A stretch of 64,000 bases of DNA from contig CM055106.1 of assembly GCA_029204225.1 (NCBI GenBank), forward strand, positions 23,966,531-24,030,530. Reading direction: 5' to 3'. Source of the stretch: Diphasiastrum complanatum. Taxonomy: Eukaryota > Streptophyta > Lycopodiopsida > Lycopodiales > Lycopodiaceae. Numbering within the stretch: position 1 is the stretch's first letter; each line of letters begins with the position of its first letter. Below the pieces are notes generated by a model. That model worked only from the letters and a program-made list of their open reading frames with translations, ran no database searches and was not told the DNA's origin. The position numbers and the translations under genes were made by a program. Shown one piece after another: positions 33,215 through 44,825 of the stretch.

Positions 33215-34725
33215 GTGGAATCAGCCATCATACGTGAAATTCATGGCCATACCCAGACCAGTATGACGAAAGGTATTATTTTATCAGACTCTACTGAGCT
33301 AATTGAACTTGCACCTAGAAAATTTGTGCATGTTTTTAAATCTCTTGGAGAGACAGAATTAGCAGAATTTACGGAGCTATTGAAAGAGTACCAAGATGTA
33401 TTTGCATGGTCGTTCAAAAACTTGAAGGGAATTCCTGCAGAATTTGGCGAGCACCGCATTGATCTTAAAGAAGATGATGTTCTTGTCCGACGAAGACAAT
33501 ATCGTCTCAATCCAAAGTACTCTCTTATGGTAAAAGATGAACTCAGCAAGCACCTTAAGGTAGGTATTATCTATCTTGTCTTAAGTAGTGAATGGGTATC
33601 TCCCATTGTTGTAGTTCCAAAGAAGAAAACTAGCAAGATTCGAATTTGTCAGGAGTTTAGAAAGCTGAATGTTGCTTCAAAGAAAGATCACCACCCATTA
33701 CCCTTCACGGATTCCATTCTAGACCAAGTTGTTGAGCAAGAATGTTACAGTTTCTGTGATGGCTTCTCTAACTATAATCAAGTTGGAGTAAGGAAGGAGG
33801 ATCGACTGAAGACCACGTTTACTACTGATTTGGGCACTTTCTGTGTTTACAATAATATCAAGTCCCATATACAGAAACTGAAACTTATATTGCAGAGGTG
33901 TCGAGGCACTTGTTTGTCACTTCACCCCAAAAAATGTTTTCTCGATATGAGAGAAGGTATTCTTCTGGGCTATAGAATATCCAACAGAGGAATTGAAGTT
34001 GACAAAGATAAAGTCGAAGTTATAAAGAATTTGTTGATACCAATGAATCTACGAGAACTAAGAGGTTTTCTAGGACATGTTGGTTATTATCGAAGATTTA
34101 TCTAGAATCATGCCTATATTGCTGCAGCCCTTACACAGTTACTCAAGAAGCAAGTTGCTTATATTTGGACGGCAGAACAACAGAAAGCATTCGAAGAACT
34201 TAAGCAGAGGCTGATTAATGCTCCAATTCTGAGACCACCTAACTGGATGATACTATTTCATAGCTATGTTGATGTATCAGCATTTTCTATTGGTGTCTGC
34301 CAAAAGGACAAATAGAAGAAAGACCATCCAATATACTATGCTAGTCGCTAGCTTAGTTCCTTGGAGAAAAAATATTCGGCAACAAAGAGAGAAGCACGTG
34401 GAATGATTTTTACTGTAAAGAAATTTCGCATTATGTGCTGGGATATGCTTTTATATTCCATGTTGATTATTATGCCTTGAAGTATCTTGTTAATAAACTT
34501 GATTTATTTGGCCGAACAGCTCGCTGGATTTTGTTACTACAAGAGTTCACTTATCAAGTTGAGCTTCGTCAAGGAAAATATCATACTAATGCTAATTATC
34601 TTTCACAACTTAGCACAGGAAGGATTGAAGAACTGTTGAATGACGATTTTTCAGATGAAACTTTATTCGAGATATCTTCTACGAATTCTTTATATTCTGA
34701 TATTATGATTTATCAAAAAGATTAG
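33215..34725 (+). pseudogene. Gypsy F reverse transcriptase (palm deleted) and RNase H
   Basis: The frame 33215-34105 reads 'VFAWSFKNLKGIPAEFGEHR', 'RRRQYRLNPKYSLMVKDELS', 'VSPIVVVPKKKTSKIRICQE', 'FRKLNVASKKDHHPLPFTDS', 'YSFCDGFSNYNQVGVRKEDR' and 'TTFTTDLGTFCVYNN'. It jumps straight to 'RCRGTCLSLHPKKCFLDM'. The segment with the F/YxDD catalytic box and the MPFGL-type box is gone, so the enzyme cannot work. Next are 'LRGFLGHVGYYRRFI', a stop, 'ALTQLLKKQ', 'EELKQRLINAPILRPPNW', and RNase H with 'HSYVDVSAFSIGVCQKD', 'LEKKYSATKREARGMIFTVK' and 'DYYALKYLVNKLDLFGRTAR'. Several stops and a frameshift near 34430. Confidence 0.88.
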
Positions 34726-34746
34726 ATATATCCTGATGGATATGAC

Positions 34747-35827
34747 TTGGAGAAGAAGACAATATTTCAATATAAAGTCGCATCTTATACCATTATTGCT
34801 AATGTTCTGTATAAGCTTGTTGCAAATCATCAATTAAGAAGGTGTCTTGCAGCTGACGATATTCCAAAGGTTATTCGAGCTTTACACTCCGAAGATGCTG
34901 GTGGACATTTTGCTTTGAAGAACACTGTTAATAAGATTTTGGCCACCAAAAATTGGTGGCCTACCATTTTTAAGAATGTCTCTATATATATTCGATCTTG
35001 TGATCCATGTTAGAGATCTGGAAAACCAACCAAAGCTATGAATTGGCCGATGACGCCAATCATTCCACTTGCACCATTTGAAAAGTGGGGGATTGACTTT
35101 GTTTATCCAATAAAGCCAGTGACTCGACACACTAAGTGTCGATATATTTTGGTTGCAACGGATTATGCAACAAAAAATGTTGAAGCGGAAGCAACGAAAT
35201 GAAACGATGTGAAAACTGTCACTTCTTTTCCATTCAAATCTACTATTACACATTATGGTTGTCCTCTTGAGTTAGTCAGTGATCGTGGTACCCATTTTTT
35301 TAATGATAAGATCCGACTACTGACAAGTTGCACATGCTACAGATTGGGATCAAAAGTTACCCTCAGTGCTCTGGGCATATCGAAACACAGAGAAAATCAC
35401 AACGAAACTGACTCCTTATTTTCTTACATATGATATGCATCCAATCTTGCCGATTGAATTCGAGGTGCCAACTTTTCGTATACAAGCACAACGTATAGAA
35501 GCAGATTGTATGAATGAAAGATTGTTGACTATTGAAGAACTATTCGAATCTCGAAACAATTCGAAGGATGTTATAGAGAAAATCCAGGAGGAACGAAAGA
35601 AAAAACATGATATTCATATCAAAACTGTTGATCTTAAGGTTAATGATTATGCTTTGATCTACAACAATTGTCATCAAAAATTTCCTGGAAAGCTTCATAT
35701 GAAGTGGATGAGACCGTACAAGGTCGTTGAAGTATTTGACAACAGTTCTGTCCAACTTCAGTTGTTGGAAGGTGAATTACTGCCAGAACGTATTAACGGT
35801 TCCAGACTGAAAAAATATTATCTCTAA
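34747..35827 (+). pseudogene. Gypsy F integrase
   Basis: The HHCC zinc finger region reads 'IRALHSEDAGGHFALKNTVN', 'WWPTIFKNVSIYIRSCDPC', then a stop. The core reads '[15 protein letters not shown]' (first Asp) and '[16 protein letters not shown]', and 'GCPLELVSDRGTHFFND' carries the second Asp. Right after this the sequence jumps to 'LWAYRNTEKITTKLTPYFLT', so the segment with the catalytic Glu appears lost. The C-terminal part 35366-35827 is open: 'PILPIEFEVPTFRIQAQRIE', 'DYALIYNNCHQKFPGKLHMK', 'GPYKV'-like 'MRPYKVVEVFDN' and 'INGSRLKKYYL'. This C-terminal layout is typical of Tat/Athila-side plant Gypsy elements. Confidence 0.85.
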
Positions 35828-36012
35828 CGAAGGATTTCGAGGGGCGAAACTTTTGAGAATATTTAAAGTATCATTTAAAAAAATTTCCCCAAATTTTTCT
35901 TTTTCTTTGATTTATATATATTTTCTATTCAATTGTTATTTATTATTTTATTCATTATTTACCTTTTGGATTTGGTAAATTCCTTTTATTAGACCTCAAT
36001 CAAGCGAGCAGT

Positions 36013-36510
36013 ATGGATTCGAGTGCAAGCACCAGCTCTGCTATCAATTGAAAAATTAGAGCTTCAATCCGACTTGCTTCAATTCAGTCTTTGTTGGATC
36101 GTTGCAGGTTGGATAATCTAAAAGTGGACCCATCAATTGTTTTACAGGAGATCAGCATTGTGTTCGTTCACTCTATTCATATGGTAACAAACACTGATTT
36201 CCAGATTACTCTGCGCAACGCCACCTTCACAATCAATGATGCACTAGCAAGTTAGCCAGTATGCTTTGGCACTATTGTCTACAAAGCATTTCTCGTTGGG
36301 TTGAGCACAAGAAGTTTGCTACAGTGGGAGCACATATCTCATGACTGTACAACCATTTTGGCATTTTGACAGAGATAGAGCAGAGTGTACTGACATGAAG
36401 GCTGTTGATGACTACCAAGATTGATTTATCCAGCCTCTTGTAGAGCACCTCTGCACAAGTCCAGCCAACAGCCATCGCACCCATGGAGGTCGACACAACA
36501 GACTAAAAGA
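36013..36510 (+). pseudogene. Possible extra reading frame downstream of Gypsy F integrase
   Basis: From ATG at 36013 one frame keeps protein-like composition across several stops: 'LDRCRLDNLKVDPSIVLQEI', 'NTDFQITLRNATFTINDALA', 'PVCFGTIVYKAFLVGLSTRS', 'LLQWEHISHDCTTILAF'. Plant Gypsy elements of the Athila and Tat groups can carry an additional gene between integrase and 3' LTR. I do not recognise this product. It may be chance, since the frame is broken at least six times. Confidence 0.35.
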
Positions 36511-36619
36511 CAGGTCTTTTGGCCTTTTAATTACAAGTCTTTTGGCCTTTTAATTTTGTAACAGTAGATCTAATCATTTATGACGATTGATATTCAAATA
36601 GATGCTCTGTTTCTAGGGT

Positions 36620-36945
36620 TGAATAATTTATGTTCGCGAATATTTTGCGACAGTCTGTCTCTTTGTCACAGCTTTGTGTTTCGCGAATTATTCGCGACAC
36701 TTGTCTCTTCATGACATTTTCGTCTTTTGCGAATTGTTTGCGACAGATGACAACTTTGAGCTTGAAGAAGAATCCATCTTCGCAATAGGTGAGCTTTGAA
36801 CAAGAAACATAATATTTCACGACAAGATTCTCTTCACGAATCTTTCGAGCTTCAACAAGAAGCCACGAGCTTCTAGAAGAAACTGTTTCGCGAATCTTTC
36901 GAGTTTCAAGCAAGATAAATCTCACGAATCCTTTGAGGTTAGTAT
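36620..36945. repeat. 48-bp minisatellite (TTCGCGAATnnTTCGCGACA) and related repeats
   Basis: Three consecutive units start near 36632, 36680 and 36728, each with a GCGAAT...GCGACA core and a following TGTCTC/TGACA-type tail. A second pair of related words, 'TTCACGAATCTTTCGAGCTT' (about 36833) and 'TTCGCGAATCTTTCGAGTTT' (about 36888), follows. GC-containing palindromic words stand out from the AT-rich surroundings. Confidence 0.75.
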
Positions 36946-36954
36946 GATTCAATT

Positions 36955-37088
36955 GCTAAATAAAGGTTTCAAAGTTGAGTTTGATGAAGATGCTTGCATG
37001 ATCAAAAGGAAGGATGTCTTGATTGCAAAAGTACAAGGCAAGGGAAGTTGTTTAAACTAGATGCTTGTGTTATTGCTAACCAAGTTTG
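36955..37088 (+). pseudogene. Scrap of Copia pre-integrase region (family C)
   Basis: The frame reads 'KGFKVEFDEDACMIKRKDVL', matching 'KGLKVEFDGDACLIKRKYVL' of element C (about 62360-62420), and continues at DNA level through 'CTTGTGTTATTGCTAACCAA'. Only about 130 bp survive; both flanks are unrelated. Confidence 0.8.
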
Positions 37089-38022
37089 TTTGCTGATTCT
37101 CACGTCTACCTCATGTTTACTGATTCTCTGTCTAAGACTACTCAATGCTAGGCTTGATACTTTCTGACAGAGATTCAATTTGGCCAGGGGATTCATGTGT
37201 CTACAAATTGATTTAGCTACAACTCAGTCACAGAATCTATTCTGCAGTATAGTGGTGTTGTACCCACCTGTCAGAGGCACAACTAATGATCTGGTCTCGA
37301 TCCTACTGACAATGGATTCTCAACTTCAATTTGGATCTATCAGAATTCGAATTCTATGTTCTACAATTCTGCTTTGGATTATTTCTTGATTGTTTACAGT
37401 TTGCAGATTATGTAAATACCCATGGAATAATTGTAATGGACTCTAAAGAATGAATCTTTTATGAACTCATACAAAACACACATAGGTAGTAGCTTGCAAG
37501 TGATTTGTAGATTCACCATCTTTGAAAATGTGGATGACACATTAATGGATAATTCCATTGTCACACAGTGCACTATTCAATTGATGAATGTATATATATA
37601 GTTATGATTCTCCAAAGAGATAGTTGTATTTCCAAAATTGAAGTGTAAGGATGTTTGTGAATGAAAAGATAGTTGTCAACTAGCATTTAGTTAAATTGAT
37701 AACCAATATCACCAATATGTTTGTCGAATATAATTAGAATAATCCAATTGAAAAATTAGAATAAATAAGCTCTTATCAAGTTTTTTCTTAGGAAGTATGA
37801 TATATCCTTTGCTCTCAAGTGCCAATATAATTTTCTCAGGTTAAAAGTTGATGAATAGAATATACTATAATTCTTTCCTCTGAAAAGTTAACAACTGATT
37901 CCCACAATAAAGTTTCAAAATCTCTAAAGAGTAAGCCAAGACTACTGATCCTCAATAATCAATTAATTTCTTATTATGTCAAATAAGTGGCTACTGCATA
38001 AAGAAATCATGTGAAAGATCAA
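37089..38022. other. Unassigned AT-rich spacer
   Basis: No gene, repeat array or element boundary recognised on either strand. Confidence 0.5.
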
Positions 38023-38503
38023 TTATAAGGGAAGCTCCCTAAGATCCTGCTTACAAGACAAAACACAATGGAAAACACACTATGGAGCAACCACCCAACC
38101 AAGTAGAAGCAACCAATCAACTCTAGAAGCTTCACCCCCAAGCCAAGGAACAAGAGGCATGAATGTAAATTGAAACCCTGGCAATGAATCCATGATCATA
38201 ATAAGGAGTAGGGCGAGTTTGGCCTCAATATATAGAGCCAAAATCAACCTGGGCACATAGCCATGCATAGCCCTAAGTTCCCTATACATAGATTCACCTA
38301 GAATAGAGTCCTCTACACATGCATACACTGTCTCATACCTTGTCTAAACTCCATTTAGTGTGTTCTGGGCCTCACAAGGATATTAGTTACTTTTGGGTCA
38401 CATCCAGTATGATGTGGCATAACTAACAGCTTGATTTACTGGAGTACCGTGTATCCAAGACTAGGAGTATACTGCATCCTACTTACTGGTCATGGACATA
38501 ACA
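38023..38503 (-). mobile_element. LTR of family L (3' LTR on the minus strand)
   Basis: On the minus strand it begins TGTTATGTCCATGACCAGTA at 38503, directly after a purine-rich tract, and runs to about 38023. Its last 300 bp match 54823-55100 on the plus strand almost base for base, including the TATA-like 'GGCTCTATATATTGAGGCC'. The long open frame 38328-38080 on the minus strand, and its twin at 54844-55053, are LTR sequence and not a gene. Confidence 0.75.
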
Positions 38504-38516
38504 TTCTTCCCTCCTT
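38504..38516 (-). other. Polypurine tract of element L
   Basis: The minus strand reads AAGGAGGGAAGAA immediately before the TGTTATGTCC start of the LTR. This is the expected second-strand primer of a plant LTR element and sets the orientation. Confidence 0.7.
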
Positions 38517-41500
38517 AAACTGTTTCTATCCTTAGAAACTCTCTAAACATGAAAGAATAACGGGTTCGGTTCTTTTAACTTCAAATATCAACCTAGAAAA
38601 TTATTAACCTTAGTCTAAGTTTCACATCAAACAAGTACTCAGAGATAATCCTATTTTCCAAATGATAATCTCTACACTGGAGTACAACTCAGGTTTGAAA
38701 AAGTACACTAAGCGATAAATTTTCCAACTGGGTTATATTTACCATAAGTTAGTAACATCACCTTCATGTAAAGCATTTACATGAAACACTAAGTAAGATA
38801 ACCCAACTTAAGAGATTAAAGTTAAAGAAATAATAAAATAATTATAATTACAATCTGAAATCATCCACAAACTCTGGCAGATAATTCATAAGTTTTCAAG
38901 TACAAATATCCTTAGAATCCAATTCCAAGATATGATAATTCATTTAACTAGAATCTCTAGGAAAATCATTAAGATATAGAATGATTAAAACTCAACTCTG
39001 AGTATCCCAGATACTCTTTTGAGTTAAATACTCCTGTTTCTAGCACCAAATGCAAGAAAAATAGCCTTCATTCATCTTAATAGACTTGTATGTCTCCTAA
39101 GATAACTGGAGATCCAATTCAAACGAAGAACTGTACTCAAACATCTGCAGACCATAAACTGTAGTAGAATTACATCCACTAGATAAATTCAATTCTCCAC
39201 AAACAAGATACTTATCTTGTGAGAATATCTGTGAGATCCATAGGTCCTCAAATATAACACTGGAGTAGAGATTCAAAAACAATGATTCGAATTCTTACTC
39301 AAATAATAGATCACGAATTAATCATCACACTTAAGAATCATTACAATTTATTATAATCCTCTGAGAATAATTAAGTATCTATTTATGATTCGTCAACCAT
39401 AAATATTTAGATTCATATAATTCGTCAATCATAATTTCCGGGAATCCAAAACCATACTTATCCATTTACAGGATATTGGAGTATATGTCTAACATAACTC
39501 AGGAAAAGTAAGAGTCATTCCAAAATCTTTCCATTAAGAAAATACTGGATTTAGGAATACTTTCTACCAGGATTCTTAAATTGAAGTGCAAGATTCAAGG
39601 TCTATAAATCACTGGTAATTAAAGACTGAACGCATACAAAAATGACAATCATCTTCAACTACAAAAACTTTAGATTACAGAATCACATCTAAATACCCAA
39701 AGTCCTGCTGAATATCAATTCAGTTGTTATTCTTGGATTCATTATGATTCGCTATCCATTTGAGCTCTCTGGGATACAATCACTAATGAGCTGAGTCCCT
39801 TCCTTAACTAAGGAATACTCTATCCCAAGAATATTTTATATCCAATGCACAAAATTTCAATCTATTTCTCATGAGTAAATAACATATCCGGAAAATCTTT
39901 GAGATGAATAAAATTCACTCTCATCAGTTTTCCAATCCCACTTACCTCTAATTACATAATTTATCCCAATGATTAACCCCTCTCAGACCCTAGTACTTAA
40001 ACTAAGATTAGGTTAATCCAATACAGAACTCTTAGACTTAAATTCTGATCAAACTTACTTTTATTTCAATTAAAATGAAACTAGTAACTTCTGACCTTTT
40101 ACTGTACTACTTATAGATAATGATTTAAATTCCAAACATGTTCTAGTTCCAGATTGTCCACACAATCCCTAGAGAATTTCTGTTTTGTGAAAAGTTCCAA
40201 TTGGGCATCTTATTCTGAATCTATCCGAAATTCCTTTCAGATCCAATCTCATTTCTATACCCTAGCTGGTTCTCTTCCAAAAGCTATGCAACCAACAGAT
40301 TCCCAAATAGAATTTTATCCCACCACTTCACTCCTCTTTTTAAAGGAAATTATAAATCTCCATAAAAGTTAACTGGAAAGATGATATATGAAAATATCGA
40401 AATCCTACAAAAGTCAGTAATAAGTGCTTCCACTAAAGGATTCACCCTATTACACACAAGACTTCTCCTTCAAATATTTTCACTCTGAGTGATAGAAACT
40501 ACTATTCCATCGAAATCCATTTATGCAACAGAGATATTCTAGGTTTAAGAAATTGAAACAATTTAACCATAGAATTTATCTGAATTCTAGGTCTATTCAC
40601 ACAGGTAGTAACTTATATGACATAACAGTCTTTCAGAAGAATAACTTCATGCTGGAAAGAATCATATAAATCAGTCTAATATCCTATATTCAAGAAATTA
40701 CTAAGAAGTAAAGGATAAATTAAAAAAGCGAGAAATAGATTTGAGGGCCTCTGATTTTGTAAATAATGAGATACCACATTGGGATCTAGATTAAACCTCA
40801 AAATTTTTCAAAATACCCCACATTTGATTGAATGGTTTTTTTTTTTTCCATATCGCGACTAGGTACTAAACACACCATTGATCATCAGATCTTTACAGTC
40901 CTAGAATTTTCTTTCCAAAATTACTGATGTCCCATACCATCAGCTTTTCCTTCCAAAAAATCCTTCACCGTCTTATCGGATATTCTAGAGATCCACGGAT
41001 CATCTAGTTGTCCTACAATCACTATAGAAAATTGTCTCTTGTTCCAAACACTGGAGAATCCATTTATTTGGATGACTGGCATGCCTATTAGATGGATACC
41101 CAAAATCCACCTCTGACTATGTGACTTAGACAGAAGAATTAACATGGTTCACTATTACACTCTGAACCTTTCTAGTTATTGACAAGCTTTGAAATCCTAC
41201 TGATGCATCAAATCTAGGGACAAGCTTCAGTCAACTAACAAATCCAATGTAATCCACGTATCAAATTCCACTTCTAACCTCACAATTGACATCCAAAACT
41301 GCAGATAACTCAATGATTACAAAGATATCAGTTACGAATTAAACTGAATGAATTCTAACCAAGAAATTAATAATCAGTATTAAGCAATTATTTACAAGGA
41401 TTACCAAAATCCTAACTGCTGTGGAAAAAGTACAAAAAGGACCAAGAGTGGATCTTAATCTGATCCTCAAGAGGGATTGGTTGTCAGATTACTTGATCTA

Positions 41501-41559
41501 TCAATCTACTTGAGATTAAGATCAATCTAGATCAATTCTAGACACAAAATCCTAACAAG
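38517..41559. other. Three kilobases of unassigned DNA, probably inside element L
   Basis: By the polypurine tract, this is the 3' internal side of a minus-strand element. No pol motif was found on either strand, and no open frame above about 75 codons has a recognisable domain. The longest minus-strand frame (41145-40921, about 74 codons) has no known motif. Composition is uniform and AT-rich, with frequent GGAGTA/CTGAGAA words. Confidence 0.5.
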
Positions 41560-42240
41560 AACAATCATTAATTGAAGGTAGGTGTACTTTCTGGTTTCCC
41601 ACGTGTGAAACCCTGTCTGAGTACGGACTCCAACCTGAAAATCAAGTACACCTCAAAACAATCAAAACAAATGTAGACAAATGGAGAGAATCACTCAAAA
41701 TTGCTTCCAAAACCAAGATTGGTGTCTCACAATGATTATGGCCAAATGTGGCTCTATATATACAATAAGTGGGAGCTCGTGGTACTGATCATCCCTTTGA
41801 TCCCACATGTGTGAAGGTGCTTTGTTATATGATGATTCATCATGCAAAACTGACACTTGGACAAAACCTTCTATTTTGAGCACTTTTGGTCCATTTTCCT
41901 TCTATATGGAGATCTACTTGAAAATCTTTTAGAAGTCAAAATTCGTCTACTTCAGCTTATTCCACACATGTGAGTTGTCCTCTACACATGGGATGTGACA
42001 CCTAACCAAAGGATGTGGCTCATGCAATCAATAGATTGATGCCATGTGTTATATGTCTAGAAAACTAGTTTTTGGCCTTTTTAGCCACTAGAACTTGAAT
42101 TAAATCATATGTACAACCTATATGATTATGGTACATGACAAGTACACTATTTTCACACGTGGGAACAGAATCCACACATGTGTAATCATCCTATATACAA
42201 GATTTTTGGCCTCTACCAAGCTTATTTTTGCATTTTTCAC
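41560..42240 (-). mobile_element. Candidate Copia-type LTR
   Basis: The minus strand has a TATA-like GTATATATAGAGCC (plus 41753-41765) and, downstream of it, 'GTACTCAGACAGGGTTTCAC' with ACGTGGGAAA. This is comparable to the 'GTACAGTACTCAGACTG' plus CACACGTGTG region of the solo LTRs. Further ACGTG and CACATGTG palindromes occur. The ends were not fixed. Confidence 0.45.
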
Positions 42241-44825
42241 AACTGCGAAATACATTTTCCGATTACACTTACTACCTCTGATGTCCACTCTTCTTCCCCC
42301 CTCAGAATTTTTAGTTCCCTGAAAATCTATTTTAGCTAAGGTACCAAGAAGACGTAATGACATTAGCAAATGGTGAAAAAAAATTATTATTGTAGGAAAA
42401 AAAATCCAAAAAAATTTAATTTCTATCATATACCGAGGCTGAATATAATTCACCATAGGATTTTACTGGAAATGAAATCAGTTATTTTTTTTATTGACTG
42501 GTTTGGCATTACTCCATTAATATTGACAAGACCTATCCAAACATGAAATTACATAACAATTGTTTAAGTATAAGCACTTACTTTGAGATCTTCACATTAA
42601 AAAATGACATCAATGCCATTTTTATGTCTTGTAGAAATGATGAACCTTATTGCATTAATTAATTGAAAGATGGCTAAAAACTAGCATTTTTTTGGGATTA
42701 AAAATTTGCTAGAACACCATTTTTTTAATTTGCCCAAATCTCTTAACACTTTAAAAAGATTACTATCTTTAGGCCATCTTTTAATCATGGTTCAATGACA
42801 ACTTACAAGTCGTTGTTTTATTCTATTGAAACAATGACTTTGGTGGTTGTGTTTTGTAGACAAAGCCAAATGTGACCTTGTGGATGAAAAATAGCCACAA
42901 AGACTTGTTTAGGTGAAAAGAATATTTTTGATATTTCCTTTTCCCTCACTTTTCTTTCATGTTTTGTTTCTTCAAGCTTGTATTTTGTAATTTTTATATT
43001 TTCTTTCAAAATGTACAATTTCCAATGGGATATGTGAATAGCATGAAGTCGAAGAAGAAAAATATACCTTTTGCTTGTGTTGACATCCATACAATGGATG
43101 TTGGAAAGTACTTGAAATAATATCTATTCCTCCAATTTTTGAGAAATGTTGGTTAAAAATTCAATAGCTTATAACATACTATGCACCCAATTTTCTTATA
43201 TTATGCCAATAACCTCTCAAGTTCAAAGTTGATATTGATATATGGGTCGACATAAACTTTATTTTTGATAGACATGGATTGTAAGGATCTAAATTGCACT
43301 AGGAAAAAAGACTCTAAAAAAGACATGGCTACCTTATTTGTCTTTTTACACTTACAAGATATACAAGCAAGTCAAACATTATTGGATATCATTCAATCAT
43401 ATATTGATATGATTGACCATTTTAACTACTACCATATGTTCAAAGCAATATAATTATTATGGTGACAAACCTTAATCATGTCCAATTTTCTTACAAATAT
43501 AATGTCGTCATGATAGTTTATGCTATAATTGTGAATATCACAATCATGAAGTTGGGATATTTTTTGTCAAAATTAAATATTCATGGTGCAAATCTTAAGT
43601 TTTATCAAATCACATTACCATGCACAATTGTTTCAAGAATCAAGGTTCTCAAAATAATTTGCAAGCTAGTACTGGTTTTCAAAATGAGAATGAGCTATTT
43701 TATAATGCATTTATCACAAACAATCATGATTTTGTGGCCAAAAGTAATGGTTAATCAGCAATGGGATATGTGAATAGCATGAAGTCGAAAACCTTATACT
43801 CAATCTTTGGTCAATCTACTTAAGATCAAAAGTTCTATCAGGTGCAATATCTCTGGATTAAACATATATCATGCTTTAAACTTCTATATTATATGTTGAC
43901 AAACTTTAAACATATAAAAAACAAGATCTTATTCAACACATTTCAATACACAACACCATCTATAAATTGTACAGTTTTAAATGCCATAATTTTCTAATGT
44001 TCATGTATCTGAAACAAGTTTTTGAGGTGTATATATTCTTTCATAGTCAGAAAAGGTTTCTTAATCTTTTAGTCATAGTCCTTTATCAAAATTAAATTTT
44101 AGATGTAAATGAGCCTTTGGAAGAATCCCATTGACAGTAGATATTCCTCCTTCTTGTACTATGTTGTATAGAATAAGTTGACATTGTAGCATCACCAACT
44201 TGATAGTAGATTTTGTTTATCATTCAAAATGATAAAAATATATATTTCTAATCACTCGTATTTCATCCACAAGACTTGTATAAAAAATGTTACAAAATTT
44301 ATTACATTGTTGAGATGCCTTTGATATTACACTTTTTCTAAAAGATCAATGTTTGATGTTACGCTTTTGGTGGCATTAAGTAATATCTTAAGTGTCAATA
44401 GTTTAAAAAATGTTCACATGTAATAACAATAATTAATATTGAAATATCTCTAGCATAATAATTTGAATATAAAATAGTGGATGTAAGCTAGTGACTCTTT
44501 AGTTTGGCATGTGCCTTGATATTGTGTGTGTATTTGAATGCTTTTTTACTCGATAGTTCCATGTATTTTAAAGAAAATTAGCATGCAAAAATTCATAGTT
44601 TGTGTAAGCTCAATGAAATTTAATTTTGTGTTTTTAAAGTTCATGTGCAAAAAAATTAGCATGCAAAATTTTAGAGTTTGAGCTAATGATCTCAATGAAA
44701 ATCACAAAATATTAGCATGGATAAAATTCAAAATTAAACATTTATAATTTAGTGAATCATGACATAATCTAAATATTTGGCATCATTGATGGGATGAGAT
44801 AGTAATTGGCAATACATATTAAACT
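42241..44825. other. AT-rich non-coding stretch
   Basis: No gene is seen. A 31-bp sequence beginning CAATGGGATATGTGAATAGC occurs at about 43023 and again at about 43760 in direct orientation. Confidence 0.55.

Noticed and set aside
38080-38328. An 82-codon frame shared with 54844-55053, looking like a conserved membrane protein
   Set aside because: Both lie within the same LTR family next to a polypurine tract or primer site, so the conservation is that of the repeat.
41695-42456. Frames of 60-110 codons on both strands
   Set aside because: They lie in LTR-like sequence with promoter palindromes and have no domain.
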